Notes: a model not told the origin generated them from the letters alone. DNA of 64,000 bases from Microbacterium sp. SS28 (GCF_022761035.1 NZ_JAKWJP010000006.1:310001-374000), one strand, 5' to 3'; counted from the first letter of the stretch, positions 39,590 through 48,917 are shown. Numbers and translations: made by a program.

Positions 39590-41284
39590 ATGGCAGAGCT
39601 GCGAGGAGTCGGAATCGGCCTCGGGGTCGCACAGGGACCTGTCGCGCGGATGGCGGAGCCGCTGCCCGCGCCGAGCGACGGGCCGAGCGCGCTGAGTGCC
39701 GACGAGGAGAAGGCGCGCGTCAGCGAGGCAGTCGCCGCGGTCGCGCGCGAGCTCGAGGAGCGCGGCGCACAGGCCGGCGGCGCCGCGAGGGACGTGCTCG
39801 AGGCGCAGGCGATGATGGCGGAGGACCCGACCCTCGAGGACGAGGTCGCGTCGCGCATCGCCGCGGGCAAGACGGGCGAGTTCGCCGTGTTCGACGCGTT
39901 CGCGTCATTCCGCGACCAGCTGACTGCCCTCGGCGGGTACCTCGGCGAGCGCGCCGCCGACCTCGACGACGTCGCCCAGCGCGTCATCGCGCGGCTGCGC
40001 GGCGTGCCGGCTCCCGGCGTGCCCGACCCCGGGCATCCGTTCGTCCTCGTCGCCAAGGATCTCGCGCCCGCCGACACGGCCCTCCTCGACCTCGACAAGG
40101 TGCTCGCGCTCATCACGAGCGACGGCGGACCGACCTCGCATACCGCGATCCTCGCGCGCGAGAAGTCGATCGTCGCGATCGTCGGCGTCGCCGCCGCGAA
40201 GGACCTCACGGACGGCGAGGAGGTGATCGTGGATGCCGCAGCCGGCGTCGTCACGACCGCGCCGACGGCCGAAGAGCTCGAGCGCGCACTCAAGCGCGCG
40301 GCCGACCGTGCGGCACAGGCATCCGCCCCGCTCACGCCGGGCGCCCTCGCCGACGGCACTGCGATCCCGCTGCTCGCGAACCTCGGCAAGCCCGAGGGCG
40401 CGGCCGAGGCCGTCGAGCTGGGGGCGGAGGGAGTGGGGCTGTTCCGCACCGAGTTCCTCTTCCTGAGCTCGAACCAGGCGCCGACCGTCGCGCAGCAGAA
40501 AGAGGCCTACACGGCGCTCCTGTCGGCCTTCCCCGGCAAGAAGGTCGTCGTGCGCGCCCTCGACGCGGGAGCCGACAAGCCGCTCGCCTTCCTCAACGAT
40601 GCGCACGAAGAGAACCCGGCACTGGGTCTGCGCGGCATCCGCGCCCTGCGCGCGAGCGAGGACATCCTGCGGGAGCAGCTCACGGCGCTGGCAGAGGCGG
40701 ATGCCGCGACCCGCCAGACAGCGGATGGCCCGGCCGATCTCTGGGTCATGGCACCCATGATCGCGACCGTCGAGGAGACGGAGTACTTCACGTCGCTCGC
40801 ACGCGAGTACGGGATCAAGACCGCCGGCGTGATGGTCGAGGTCCCCTCCTCGGCTCTCCTCGCCGACCGCATCCTCGGGATCGCCGACTTCGCGTCGATC
40901 GGCACGAACGACCTGACGCAGTACACGCTCGCGGCGGACCGCCTGCTGGGATCGGTCGCGTCCTTCCAGGACCCGTGGCATCCCGCCGTCCTGCGGCTCA
41001 TCCGCGAGGTGGGTCAGGCGGGCCGCGAGAACGGCAAGCCCGTCGGGATCTGCGGCGAGGCAGCGGCCGACCCGCTCCTGGCCGTCGTGCTCGTCGGTCT
41101 CGGCGCGACGAGCCTGTCGATGGCCCCCACCGCACTCGCCGACGTCCGCGCGTCGCTGCTGGAGTACACCCTCGCCGAGGCGCGCGGAATCGCCGAGGCG
41201 GCCCTCGCCGCCGATGATGCGGCATCCGCCCGGGACGCGGCGCGGGACGCCGCGGCCGCGAAGGGCACCGTAGCGGCCGGGTAG
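39590..41284 (+). CDS. ptsI: Phosphoenolpyruvate-protein phosphotransferase (PTS enzyme I)
   Basis: A 564-residue enzyme that takes phosphate from phosphoenolpyruvate on His184 in DGGPTSHTAILAREK and gives it to HPr. The N-terminal region has an enzyme I HPr-binding part; the C-terminal PEP-binding barrel has EGVGLFRTEFLFL near 283, GLRGIRALRASEDIL near 346, DFASIGTNDLTQYTLAADR near 434 and GICGEAAADP near 485, with the active Cys. It is adjacent to ptsH and ahead of the mannitol transporter, which it energises. Confidence 0.97.
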   Translation: MAELRGVGIGLGVAQGPVARMAEPLPAPSDGPSALSADEEKARVSEAVAAVARELEERGAQAGGAARDVLEAQAMMAEDPTLEDEVASRIAAGKTGEFAVFDAFASFRDQLTALGGYLGERAADLDDVAQRVIARLRGVPAPGVPDPGHPFVLVAKDLAPADTALLDLDKVLALITSDGGPTSHTAILAREKSIVAIVGVAAAKDLTDGEEVIVDAAAGVVTTAPTAEELERALKRAADRAAQASAPLTPGALADGTAIPLLANLGKPEGAAEAVELGAEGVGLFRTEFLFLSSNQAPTVAQQKEAYTALLSAFPGKKVVVRALDAGADKPLAFLNDAHEENPALGLRGIRALRASEDILREQLTALAEADAATRQTADGPADLWVMAPMIATVEETEYFTSLAREYGIKTAGVMVEVPSSALLADRILGIADFASIGTNDLTQYTLAADRLLGSVASFQDPWHPAVLRLIREVGQAGRENGKPVGICGEAAADPLLAVVLVGLGATSLSMAPTALADVRASLLEYTLAEARGIAEAALAADDAASARDAARDAAAAKGTVAAG

Positions 41285-41312
41285 GCCGTCACCCGAGATA
41301 AGGAGAACAGCC

Positions 41313-42869
41313 ATGACAACGGCGTCAACGCCCACTGCAGCCGGCAGAGCGCGGGTCGGAGTTCAGCGCTTCGGAACGTTCCTGTCCGGCATGATCATGC
41401 CCAACATCCCCGCGCTCATCGCGTGGGGCATCTTCACGGCCTTCTTCATCGAGGTCGGCTGGACACCCAACGCGGCCCTCGCGACGATCGTCGGCCCCTT
41501 CATCCACTACCTGCTGCCGCTGATCATCGCCTACACAGGCGGCTCGATGGTCTACAACATCCGAGGCGGCGTCGTGGGATCGATCGCGACGATGGGTGCG
41601 ATCGCGGGGTCGGACTACATCGTCGCGCAGTTCAACGCGGGCCTCGAAGAGGGCGCCGCGCAGCTGCCGCAGGTGCATATGTTCATCGGCGCCATGATCC
41701 TCGGCCCGCTGGCCGCGTGGACGATGAAGTGGCTCGACTCGCTGTGGGAGGGCAAGATCAAGGCGGGCTTCGAGATGCTCGTCAACATGTTCTCGGCCGG
41801 CATCTGGGGCTTCGCGATGGCGATCGTGGGCTTCTACCCCGTGGCCCTGATCGTCAACTGGATCATGGCGGCGCTGGGACGCGGTGTCGAGTGGCTCGTC
41901 GACATGAACCTCCTGCCGCTGACCAGCGTCCTGATCGAGCCGGCGAAGGTGTTCTTCCTCAACAACGCGATCAACCACGGCGTCCTGACGCCGCTGGGGC
42001 TCGCGCAGGCCGCGGAAGACGGCTCGTCGATCCTGTTCCTGCTCGAGGCCAACCCCGGCCCCGGTGTCGGACTCCTGCTCGCGTTCACGTTCTTCGGCAT
42101 CGGCGCGGCACGCGCGTCGGCACCCGGCGCGGCAGTGATCCAGTTCTTCGGCGGCATCCACGAGGTGTACTTCCCGTACGCGCTCATGAAGCCGATCCTG
42201 ATCCTCGCGCTCATCGCGGGCGGTGCGACGGGTGTCACGACGAACATGCTCCTCGGCGGTGCGCTGCGTGCACCGGCGGCACCGGGCAGCATCTTCGCGG
42301 TGCTGCTGCAGACGGCGCCAGGGGCGTACTTCGCGGTGATCCTCTCCGTCATCCTGTCGGCGACCGTGACGTTCCTCATCGCAGGCGTCATCCTGCGGGC
42401 CTCGCGCAAGCGCGACCTCGAGGCGATGGCGGTCACAGACGACGCATTCGGCGCCGCGATCACGCAGACCGAGGCGGCCAAGGGCAAGAGCTCGGATGCC
42501 CTCGCGAACCTGCGCGGCGGTGCGGCGACCGAGGCCGACGGCCGCGGCGGCCCCGCGACCGGCACGCTGCCCCTGATCAAGAACGTCGTGTTCGCCTGCG
42601 ATGCGGGCATGGGCTCGTCCGCGATGGGCGCGAGCGTCCTGCGCAACAAGTTCAAGAAGGCGGGAATCGAGGACGTCACGGTCGTCAACAAGGCGATCGC
42701 GAACCTCGACAAGACGGCCGATCTCGTCATCACGCAGAACCAACTGACGGACCGCGCGCGGCAGCAGACGCCGAACGCCGTCCACGTCTCGGTGGACAAC
42801 TTCATGAATTCGCCGCGCTACGACGAGGTCGTGGACCTGGTGAAGGGCCAGCACGAGACGCAGGCCTGA
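41313..42869 (+). CDS. mtlA: PTS mannitol transporter, enzyme IICB
   Basis: A 518-residue membrane protein that imports mannitol and phosphorylates it to mannitol-1-phosphate. The IIC domain (about 18-380) has many hydrophobic segments and signatures such as GGSMVYNIRGGVVGSIATMG and FFGGIHEVYFPYALMKP with the substrate-site Glu. A 40-residue linker leads to the IIB domain with Cys429 in FACDAGMGSSAMGAS. There is no fused IIA domain; this is supplied by mtlF downstream. AAGGAGAAC eight bases before the ATG gives a strong ribosome site. Confidence 0.95.
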   Translation: MTTASTPTAAGRARVGVQRFGTFLSGMIMPNIPALIAWGIFTAFFIEVGWTPNAALATIVGPFIHYLLPLIIAYTGGSMVYNIRGGVVGSIATMGAIAGSDYIVAQFNAGLEEGAAQLPQVHMFIGAMILGPLAAWTMKWLDSLWEGKIKAGFEMLVNMFSAGIWGFAMAIVGFYPVALIVNWIMAALGRGVEWLVDMNLLPLTSVLIEPAKVFFLNNAINHGVLTPLGLAQAAEDGSSILFLLEANPGPGVGLLLAFTFFGIGAARASAPGAAVIQFFGGIHEVYFPYALMKPILILALIAGGATGVTTNMLLGGALRAPAAPGSIFAVLLQTAPGAYFAVILSVILSATVTFLIAGVILRASRKRDLEAMAVTDDAFGAAITQTEAAKGKSSDALANLRGGAATEADGRGGPATGTLPLIKNVVFACDAGMGSSAMGASVLRNKFKKAGIEDVTVVNKAIANLDKTADLVITQNQLTDRARQQTPNAVHVSVDNFMNSPRYDEVVDLVKGQHETQA

Positions 42870-42958
42870 TCGGAGGCTCTCCGGGGTCGGATGCGCGCGA
42901 TGCCCCGGCCCCGGAGTCCTCTCCCTACGGCATCCCGAATCAACGAAAGGCGGCAGAC

Positions 42959-43399
42959 ATGGCACGTGAGGTTCTCGGCATCGGACAGGTGCGGATCCAC
43001 TCTTCGAGGTCGTCGAAAGAGGACGCGATGAAGGAGGCCGCCGACATCCTCGAAGCGGCCGGCGCCGTCACGAGCGCCTATTTCGACGCGATGCAGCAGC
43101 GCGAGCAGACAGTGTCGACCTACATGGGTAACGAGCTCGCGATTCCGCACGGCACGAACGAGACCAAGAGCACGATCCTGGCCTCGGGGCTGTCGGTCGT
43201 GCGCTACGACGGCGGCGTGGACTGGGACGGCGAGCCCGTCACGTTCGTCATCGGGATCGCCGGCAAGGGCGACGAGCATCTCGAGATCCTGTCGCAGATC
43301 GCGATCCTCTTCTCGGAGGAGGACGAGGTTGAGCGCCTCAAGAGCGCCCAGACGCCCGAGGAGCTCTTCGAGATGCTGAGCGCGGTCAACGAGTCATGA
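42959..43399 (+). CDS. mtlF: PTS mannitol enzyme IIA
   Basis: A 146-residue IIA protein that takes phosphate from HPr on His64 in NELAIPHGTNETK and passes it to the IIB domain of MtlA. DILEAAGAVTSAYFDAMQQRE near 32 and FVIGIAGKGDEHLEILSQIA near 97 are typical of the mannitol IIA group. The ATG at 42959 has AAAGGCGG upstream; a longer frame through the gap from mtlA is not conserved. Its stop overlaps the mtlD ATG by four bases. Confidence 0.94.
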   Translation: MAREVLGIGQVRIHSSRSSKEDAMKEAADILEAAGAVTSAYFDAMQQREQTVSTYMGNELAIPHGTNETKSTILASGLSVVRYDGGVDWDGEPVTFVIGIAGKGDEHLEILSQIAILFSEEDEVERLKSAQTPEELFEMLSAVNES

Positions 43400-44547
43400 A
43401 GGCCGTCCACTTCGGCGCCGGCAACATCGGCCGGGGCTTCGTCGGACTGCTCCTGCACGAAGGCGGCTACGACCTGGTCTTCTCGGATGTCGCAGCCCCG
43501 CTCGTCGACGCCATCAACGAGGTCTCGTCCTACACGGTGCACGAAGTCGGCGAGGGCGGGCACGACACCGTCGTGACCGGCTTCCGCGCGATCAACAGCG
43601 CGGACGATCCCGACGACATCGTGGACGAGATCGCGACGGCCGACGTCGTCACGACGGCCGTCGGCCCGACGATCCTGAAGTTCGTCGCGCCGCACATCCT
43701 CAAGGGCCTCGCGCTGCGCGACCCCGCGGCACCGCCGCTGCACGTGATGGCGTGCGAGAACGCCATCAACGCGACCGACCTCCTGCGCGATGAGATCCGC
43801 GCGCAGGCTGGCGACGCGTGGGACGCGATCCACGGGCGCGCCGTGTTCGCCAACACCGCGGTCGACCGCATCGTGCCCGCCCAGCCTCCCGGCGGCGGCG
43901 TCGACGTGACGGTCGAGCCGTTCTACGAGTGGGCGATCGAGGGCCCTCCCTTCGGCGACGCGCCGCCGTCGATCCCCGGCGCGCACTTCGTCGACGACCT
44001 CGCGCCCTACATCGAGCGCAAGCTCTTCACCGTCAACACGGGACACGCGACGACGGCCTACTTCGGTGCGCAGGCGGGAGTCGAGACGATCGCCGAGTCG
44101 CTCGCGGACGACGCGATCGGGGCGAAGGTCGCGGCGGCGCTCGAAGAGACCTCCGCCCTGCTCGCGGCCAAGCACGGCCTCGACCCGGACGACCTCGCGG
44201 CGTACCGCGCGACGATCCTCGGGCGCTTCCGCAACGCGGCTCTCCCCGATACCGTGTGGCGCGTGGGTCGGCAGCCGCTGCGCAAGCTGTCCCGCAACGA
44301 GCGGTTCATCGGACCCGCCGCGGAAGCCGCCGAGCGCGGGCTCGCGACGGCCGCCCTCGTCGCCGCGATGGGCGCGGCCCTCGCGTTCGACGACGCCGAG
44401 GACGAGCAGTCGGTGCAGCTGCAGGCCCAGCTGCGCGAGCAAGATGCCGCGACCTTCACGGCAGCGGTGACGGGGCTCGAGCCGGAGCATCCGCTCTTCG
44501 CCCAGGTGCAGGCCGTCGTGGAGGCGCGACAGGCCGATTTAGGCTGA
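43396..44547 (+). CDS. mtlD: Mannitol-1-phosphate 5-dehydrogenase
   Basis: Oxidises mannitol-1-phosphate to fructose-6-phosphate with NAD, feeding glycolysis. The 383-residue length is typical. The N-terminal VHFGAGNIGRGFVGLLLHEG at 4-23 binds NAD; ACENAINATDLLRD near 118 and KLFTVNTGHATTAYFGAQAG near 208 contain the catalytic Lys and Asn residues of the polyol dehydrogenase family. It is last in the mannitol operon. The promoter of the next gene overlaps its end. Confidence 0.96.
   Translation: MKAVHFGAGNIGRGFVGLLLHEGGYDLVFSDVAAPLVDAINEVSSYTVHEVGEGGHDTVVTGFRAINSADDPDDIVDEIATADVVTTAVGPTILKFVAPHILKGLALRDPAAPPLHVMACENAINATDLLRDEIRAQAGDAWDAIHGRAVFANTAVDRIVPAQPPGGGVDVTVEPFYEWAIEGPPFGDAPPSIPGAHFVDDLAPYIERKLFTVNTGHATTAYFGAQAGVETIAESLADDAIGAKVAAALEETSALLAAKHGLDPDDLAAYRATILGRFRNAALPDTVWRVGRQPLRKLSRNERFIGPAAEAAERGLATAALVAAMGAALAFDDAEDEQSVQLQAQLREQDAATFTAAVTGLEPEHPLFAQVQAVVEARQADLG
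44540..44545 (+). promoter_or_regulatory. -10 box for leaderless hydrolase gene
   Basis: TAGGCT ends six bases before the ATG at 44552 and overlaps the last codons of mtlD. Confidence 0.5.
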
Positions 44548-44551
44548 AGGC

Positions 44552-45355
44552 ATGACCGCAGACGAGACCTCGCCCTCGACCGCAGCCGATGCATCCGACG
44601 CGCCTCCCGTGAAGAAGCGCCGCGGTCTGCGGATCCTGTGGTGGGTGCTCGGGATCATCGGCGGTCTCATCGTGGCGGCCATCGTCGGGATCCTGATCTG
44701 GAGCCAGGTGGGCGTGATGCAGGCGGAGGCCGAGCCGCTCGCCGCTGTGCAGGCCGATGACCGCATCGTCATCACGGACGACTCCGCGGCCTTCATCCTG
44801 GAACCGGCCTCGGGTGCGACGGGCGTCGGCCTCGTCTTCGTGCCGGGCGCCAAGGTCGAGGCCGCCGCGTACGCCGCGAAGCTCTCGGGGCTCGTCGCCG
44901 AGCAGGGTCTCACCGTCGTCATCACGAAGCCGTGGCTCAACCTCGCGTTCTTCGACCTCCGCCCGCTCGACGCTTTCACGAGCCTCGCGCCCGACGTCGA
45001 CACGTGGATCGTCGGCGGCCATTCGCTGGGCGGCGTGCGGTCGTGCATGCTCGCGACGCAGGCCGACGCCCTCGCCCTGTTCGCCTCGTACTGCTCGACC
45101 GACCTCGCCTCCTCAGGGCTCCCGGTCCTCAGCATCAGCGGCAGCGAGGACGGACTCTCGACCCCCGAGGACATCCAGGCGGGCAGCACGCAGCTCCCGC
45201 CCGACGCCGAGTTCTTCGAGATCGAGGGCGCGAGCCACTCGTCCTTCGGCGACTACGGCCTGCAGGCGGGCGACGGAACTCCCACCATCTCGGACGACGA
45301 GATGACGGCCCAGATCACCGAACTCGTCGGCGCACTCGCGGCATCCCTCCAGTGA
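44552..45355 (+). CDS. Membrane-anchored alpha/beta hydrolase
   Basis: A 267-residue protein with an N-terminal cytoplasmic tail and one membrane helix at about 27-52, so the catalytic domain faces outside. GHSLGGVRSCM near 153 holds the nucleophile Ser of the alpha/beta hydrolase fold; SISGSEDGLSTPED near 192 holds the acid, and EIEGASHSSFGDYG near 228 the catalytic His. This resembles the Abhydrolase_5 (Mtb Rv-type) group of surface hydrolases. The substrate is unknown. It lies just after the mannitol operon but has its own promoter. Confidence 0.85.
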   Translation: MTADETSPSTAADASDAPPVKKRRGLRILWWVLGIIGGLIVAAIVGILIWSQVGVMQAEAEPLAAVQADDRIVITDDSAAFILEPASGATGVGLVFVPGAKVEAAAYAAKLSGLVAEQGLTVVITKPWLNLAFFDLRPLDAFTSLAPDVDTWIVGGHSLGGVRSCMLATQADALALFASYCSTDLASSGLPVLSISGSEDGLSTPEDIQAGSTQLPPDAEFFEIEGASHSSFGDYGLQAGDGTPTISDDEMTAQITELVGALAASLQ

Positions 45356-45393
45356 TCCGCACCGCCGCGTGCGGACTCCCGGTTAACGGCGGC

Positions 45394-45399
45394 TAACAT
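45394..45399 (+). promoter_or_regulatory. Candidate -10 box of the monooxygenase operon
   Basis: TAACAT lies 42 bases before the ATG at 45442 and is part of GTTAAC-ggcg-GCTAAC, an imperfect inverted repeat that could be an operator. No clear -35 box is seen. Confidence 0.35.
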
Positions 45400-45441
45400 C
45401 GAGAGGCCGCTCATCCGGGGCGGGCACGACGGAGTGTGAAG

Positions 45442-46800
45442 ATGCAGGAACACCGGTACGCGATCATCGGCGCGGGCCCGTCGGGCCTGGCCGCGGCACG
45501 GGCGCTGCAGAAGGCGGGCATCGCGTTCGACGGGTACGAGGCATCCCGCGGCGTCGGAGGCCTGTGGGACATCGAGAACCCGCGGTCGACGATGTACGAA
45601 TCGGCCCACCTCATCTCGTCGCGCACGACGACGGAGTTCGCCGAGTTCCCGATGGAGACGGACGCCGACTACCCGAGCCATCGCGTGCTCATCGGGTACT
45701 TCCGCGACTACGCGGCCCGCTTCGGGCTCACCGGGCACTTCCGGTTCGAGACACGCGTCACGGCGCTCGAGCGTGAGGGGGACGGATGGATGCTGCGCGC
45801 CGACGGCCCCGATGGCGCGACCGAGTCCCGCTACGACGGCGTGGTCCTCGCCAACGGCACGCTCGCCGAGCCGCACATCCCGGCCTTCGCCGGCGAGTTC
45901 TCGGGCGAGATCTTCCACACGAGCCAGTACAAGCGCGCGTCGCAGCTCGCGGGCCGGCGCGTGCTCATCATCGGGGCGGGCAACTCGGGATGCGACATCG
46001 CCGTCGACGCGGTCCACCACGCGGCATCCGTCGACATGAGCGTGCGCCGCGGCTACTACTTCGTGCCGCGCTACCTGTTCGGCAAGCCGTCGGACACGCT
46101 CAATCAGGGCAGGCCCCTGCCTGCGCGCATGAAGCAGTTCGTCGACCGACGGGTGCTGCAGGCTTTCACGGGCGATCCCGTGCGCTTCGGATTCCCGAAG
46201 CCGGACTACAAGATCTACGAGTCGCACCCCATCGTCAACACCCTCATCCTCAATCACCTCGGTCAGGGCGATCTGCGGATCAGGCCCGACATCGAGCGGT
46301 TCGACGGTCAGACGGTGCACTTCCGCGACAGGACGAGCGGCGAGTACGACACGATCCTGCTCGCGACGGGCTACACGCTCGACTACCCGTTCGTCGCACG
46401 GTCCGAGCTCAACTGGACGGGATGGTCGCCGAAGCTCTTCCTCAACGTCTTCCCGCCGTCGTTCAACGGCCTCTACGTGATCGGCATGCTCGAAGCATCC
46501 GGCATCGGCTGGCAGGGCCGCTACGAGCAGGCCGAGCTCATCGCGGGCTACCTGTCCGCCCTCGCGCGGCACCCCCAGCGCGCGGCGGCCCTGCGTGCGC
46601 GCGTCACGACCCAGCCCTGGCCCGACCTCACGGGCGGATACAAGTACCTCGGCCTCGCGCGCATGTCGTACTACGTCAACAAGGACGCGTATCGCGCAGC
46701 CGTGCGGCGCACCGTTGCCGAGTTGAACGAGGCTCCGGATGCCGCTCCCCCGCGCGGCGCCGCGCTCCCCCGGCGCGCGCGGACGAAGGCGCGCGCGTGA
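45442..46800 (+). CDS. Flavin-containing monooxygenase
   Basis: A 452-residue FAD/NADPH enzyme of the FMO group, inserting one oxygen atom into an organic substrate. YAIIGAGPSGLAAARALQKAG at 6-25 binds FAD, GGLWDIENPRSTMYESAHLI near 40 follows, the fingerprint FSGEIFHTSQYKRAS near 152 and the NADP-binding VLIIGAGNSGCDIAVDA near 174 are present, and ATGYTLDYPF near 310 closes the fold. The ATG at 45442 has GGAG seven bases upstream; a GTG six bases earlier is possible. The downstream symporter starts inside its stop codon. Substrate unknown; steroid- or ketone-like compounds are one possibility from the company it keeps. Confidence 0.87.
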   Translation: MQEHRYAIIGAGPSGLAAARALQKAGIAFDGYEASRGVGGLWDIENPRSTMYESAHLISSRTTTEFAEFPMETDADYPSHRVLIGYFRDYAARFGLTGHFRFETRVTALEREGDGWMLRADGPDGATESRYDGVVLANGTLAEPHIPAFAGEFSGEIFHTSQYKRASQLAGRRVLIIGAGNSGCDIAVDAVHHAASVDMSVRRGYYFVPRYLFGKPSDTLNQGRPLPARMKQFVDRRVLQAFTGDPVRFGFPKPDYKIYESHPIVNTLILNHLGQGDLRIRPDIERFDGQTVHFRDRTSGEYDTILLATGYTLDYPFVARSELNWTGWSPKLFLNVFPPSFNGLYVIGMLEASGIGWQGRYEQAELIAGYLSALARHPQRAAALRARVTTQPWPDLTGGYKYLGLARMSYYVNKDAYRAAVRRTVAELNEAPDAAPPRGAALPRRARTKARA

Positions 46801-47774
46801 ACATCGACGACGTCGTCCTGAACTTCACTCCGGGCACGCTCGTCATCCTCAACGTCGTCCTCGCGCTCATCATGCTGGGGATCGCGCTGGACACCTCACC
46901 CGAGGACTTCACGGTCGTCGCGCGCAAGCCGAAGCCGTTCGTCATCGCGATCCTCGCTCAGCTCATCGTGCTGCCCGCCGTGACGTTCGCGCTGACGCTG
47001 ATCCTGCCCGTGACGCCGTCGATGGCGCTCGGCATGATCCTCGTGGCGTGCTGTCCGCCGGGGAACATCTCGCAGGTGCTGACGCACCGCTCCGGCGGCA
47101 ACGTCGCTCTTTCGGTCTCGATGACGGCTGTCTCGAACCTCGTCTACATCGTCGTGCTGCCGCTCTCGGTCGCCTTCTGGGGGTCGCTGCACCCGACCGC
47201 GCGCACGCTGCTCGAGACGGTCGAGCTCAACCCCCTGCAGATGCTGCTCGACATCTTCCTCATCATCGGGGTGCCGTTCCTCGCGGGCCTCGGCATCCGC
47301 GCCCGCTACCCCGCATTCGCCGCCCGCGTGCAGCCGTTCGTCAAGTGGTTCTCGCTCCTCGCCCTCGTCGGCTTCATCGTCGCGGCGCTCGCGGGCAACT
47401 GGGCGTACTTCGTCGCCTTCCTCGGAGTGATCCTCGTCGTCGTCGCGATCCATGACGCCGTCGCCCTCGCGATCGGCTACTCGACCGCCGTTGTGGGAGG
47501 CCTCGGCACGCGCGAGCGGAAGGCGATGACCTTCGAGGTCGGCATCCGCAATGCGGGGCTGGGCCTCGGACTCGTCTTCACCTTCTTCGGGGGCCTCGGC
47601 GGCATGGCTATCGTCGCGGGCTGGTGGGGCATCTGGGACATCATCGCGGGGCTCATCGTCGCCGCTCTCTGGGCGCGGCACACGCGGCGCCGCACGGGCT
47701 CCGCCAAGGGGGACGCATCACGCCACGCGGCACCTGAGGCAGCGCCGGATGCCGCACCGGAGGCCTCGGCGTGA
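46797..47774 (+). CDS. Bile acid:sodium symporter family transporter
   Basis: A 325-residue polytopic protein with about ten hydrophobic segments. The start is a GTG overlapping the monooxygenase stop by four bases. VACCPPGNISQVLTHRSGGNVALSVSM-type sequence near 85 and EVGIRNAGLGLGL near 245 are the crossing-helix Na-binding motifs of the family, which imports bile acids or other organic anions with Na. The C-terminus is a 25-residue Ala/Pro-rich tail. Bacterial members often carry substrates other than bile acids. It overlaps the next gene by four bases. Confidence 0.87.
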   Translation: MNIDDVVLNFTPGTLVILNVVLALIMLGIALDTSPEDFTVVARKPKPFVIAILAQLIVLPAVTFALTLILPVTPSMALGMILVACCPPGNISQVLTHRSGGNVALSVSMTAVSNLVYIVVLPLSVAFWGSLHPTARTLLETVELNPLQMLLDIFLIIGVPFLAGLGIRARYPAFAARVQPFVKWFSLLALVGFIVAALAGNWAYFVAFLGVILVVVAIHDAVALAIGYSTAVVGGLGTRERKAMTFEVGIRNAGLGLGLVFTFFGGLGGMAIVAGWWGIWDIIAGLIVAALWARHTRRRTGSAKGDASRHAAPEAAPDAAPEASA

Positions 47775-48730
47775 GCGGGGCGCGCGTCCTCGTGACGGGC
47801 GGGTCGGGGTTCCTCGGCTCGCACGTCGCCGCGGCGCTCGTCGCCCATCCGGGGGTCGAGCTCGTCGTCGCGGGCGATGTGCGCCGGCCCGCGCTGGCCG
47901 TGGAGGGGGTGGTATACGACGACTGCGACGTGACGCGCGCCGACGGACTCGCGCCCCTGCTACGGCGCCACGGCATCGACGTCGTCGTGCATCTCGCCGC
48001 GATCGTGAGCCCCGGACGCGATCATGCGCTCGAGTACCGCGTCGACGTCGACGGCTCGCGTCACGTCCTCGAGGCGTGCGTCGAGGCGGGAGTGCGGCGC
48101 GTCGTCGTGTCGTCGTCGGGCGCCGCCTACGGCTACCACGCGGACAGCCCCGAGTGGCTGCGCGAGACCGACCGCATCCGGGGCAACGACGAGTTCCCGT
48201 ATTCGAAGCACAAGCGGCTCGTCGAGGAGATGCTCGCGTCGTACCGCGCCTCGCACCCCTCGCTCGAGCAGGTCGTGTTCCGCATCGGGACGATCCTCGG
48301 CCCCACGGTGCGCAACCAGATCACGGCACTGTGGGACGGCCGCCGCATCCTCGCGATCCGCGGCTCGGACTCCCCCTTCGTCTTCGTGTGGGTCGACGAC
48401 GTCGCCGCCGCGATGGCGCGGGCCGCAACCGACGGCCCGCCCGGCGTCTACAACGTCGCCGGCGACGGCCGGCTCACGGTGCACGCGATCGCCGCGCGCC
48501 TGGGCAAGCCCGTCCTCACGCTGTCGCCGGGGCTGCTCGCGTTCGCACTGCGCATCGGACGGATGCTGCGCCTCACCGTCCACGGACCCGAGCAGGTCGG
48601 CTTCCTGCGCTACCGCCCCGTCCTCGCGAACGAGTCCCTCAAGCGGGACTTCGGCTACGCCCCCGCCAAGACCTCGGCCGAAGCCTTCGAGGCCTACCTC
48701 GCCACCCACGCCGGGGTCGCCCGGCGCTGA
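47771..48730 (+). CDS. NAD-dependent epimerase/dehydratase (SDR)
   Basis: A 319-residue extended SDR enzyme. VLVTGGSGFLGSHVAAALVA at 6-25 is the dinucleotide site, VVHLAAIVSPGRDHALEYRVD near 77, VVSSSGAAYGYHADS near 113 and YSKHKRLVEEML near 142 (YXXXK) complete the active site. The C-terminal half resembles sugar-nucleotide epimerases and 3-beta-hydroxysteroid dehydrogenases, and the reaction cannot be told from sequence. GTG overlaps the symporter stop. It ends an operon with the monooxygenase and the symporter. A pair of palindromic repeats follows its stop. Confidence 0.85.
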   Translation: MSGARVLVTGGSGFLGSHVAAALVAHPGVELVVAGDVRRPALAVEGVVYDDCDVTRADGLAPLLRRHGIDVVVHLAAIVSPGRDHALEYRVDVDGSRHVLEACVEAGVRRVVVSSSGAAYGYHADSPEWLRETDRIRGNDEFPYSKHKRLVEEMLASYRASHPSLEQVVFRIGTILGPTVRNQITALWDGRRILAIRGSDSPFVFVWVDDVAAAMARAATDGPPGVYNVAGDGRLTVHAIAARLGKPVLTLSPGLLAFALRIGRMLRLTVHGPEQVGFLRYRPVLANESLKRDFGYAPAKTSAEAFEAYLATHAGVARR

Positions 48731-48754
48731 GGTGCTCGGCCCGCCCTGCTCGGC

Positions 48755-48807
48755 GTGTCCCACTTGGGGCGGATGTGCCGTGTCGAGGTCCGGCCCAAGC
48801 GGGACAC
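48755..48807. repeat. 53-bp palindromic repeat, copy A
   Basis: 21-base arms (GTGTCCCACTTGGGGCGGAT...) and an 11-base centre. The arms match at 17 of 21 positions. All four copies share length, TGTCCC ends and a centre ending CGA. Confidence 0.9.
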
Positions 48808-48846
48808 CAAGCACCACCGCTCGGGCCCCGAGCTCACCCACTCCGC

Positions 48847-48899
48847 GTGTCCCATTTCAGCCGGACCGGCCCTATCGAGGTCCGGCCCAAGTGGGACAT
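48847..48899. repeat. 53-bp palindromic repeat, copy B
   Basis: Begins GTGTCCCATTTCAGCCGGAC; arms match at 17 of 21. It is 92 bases after copy A and 19 bases before the stop of the gene at 48918. Confidence 0.9.
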
Positions 48900-48917
48900 C
48901 ACCACGGGGTATCGAGG

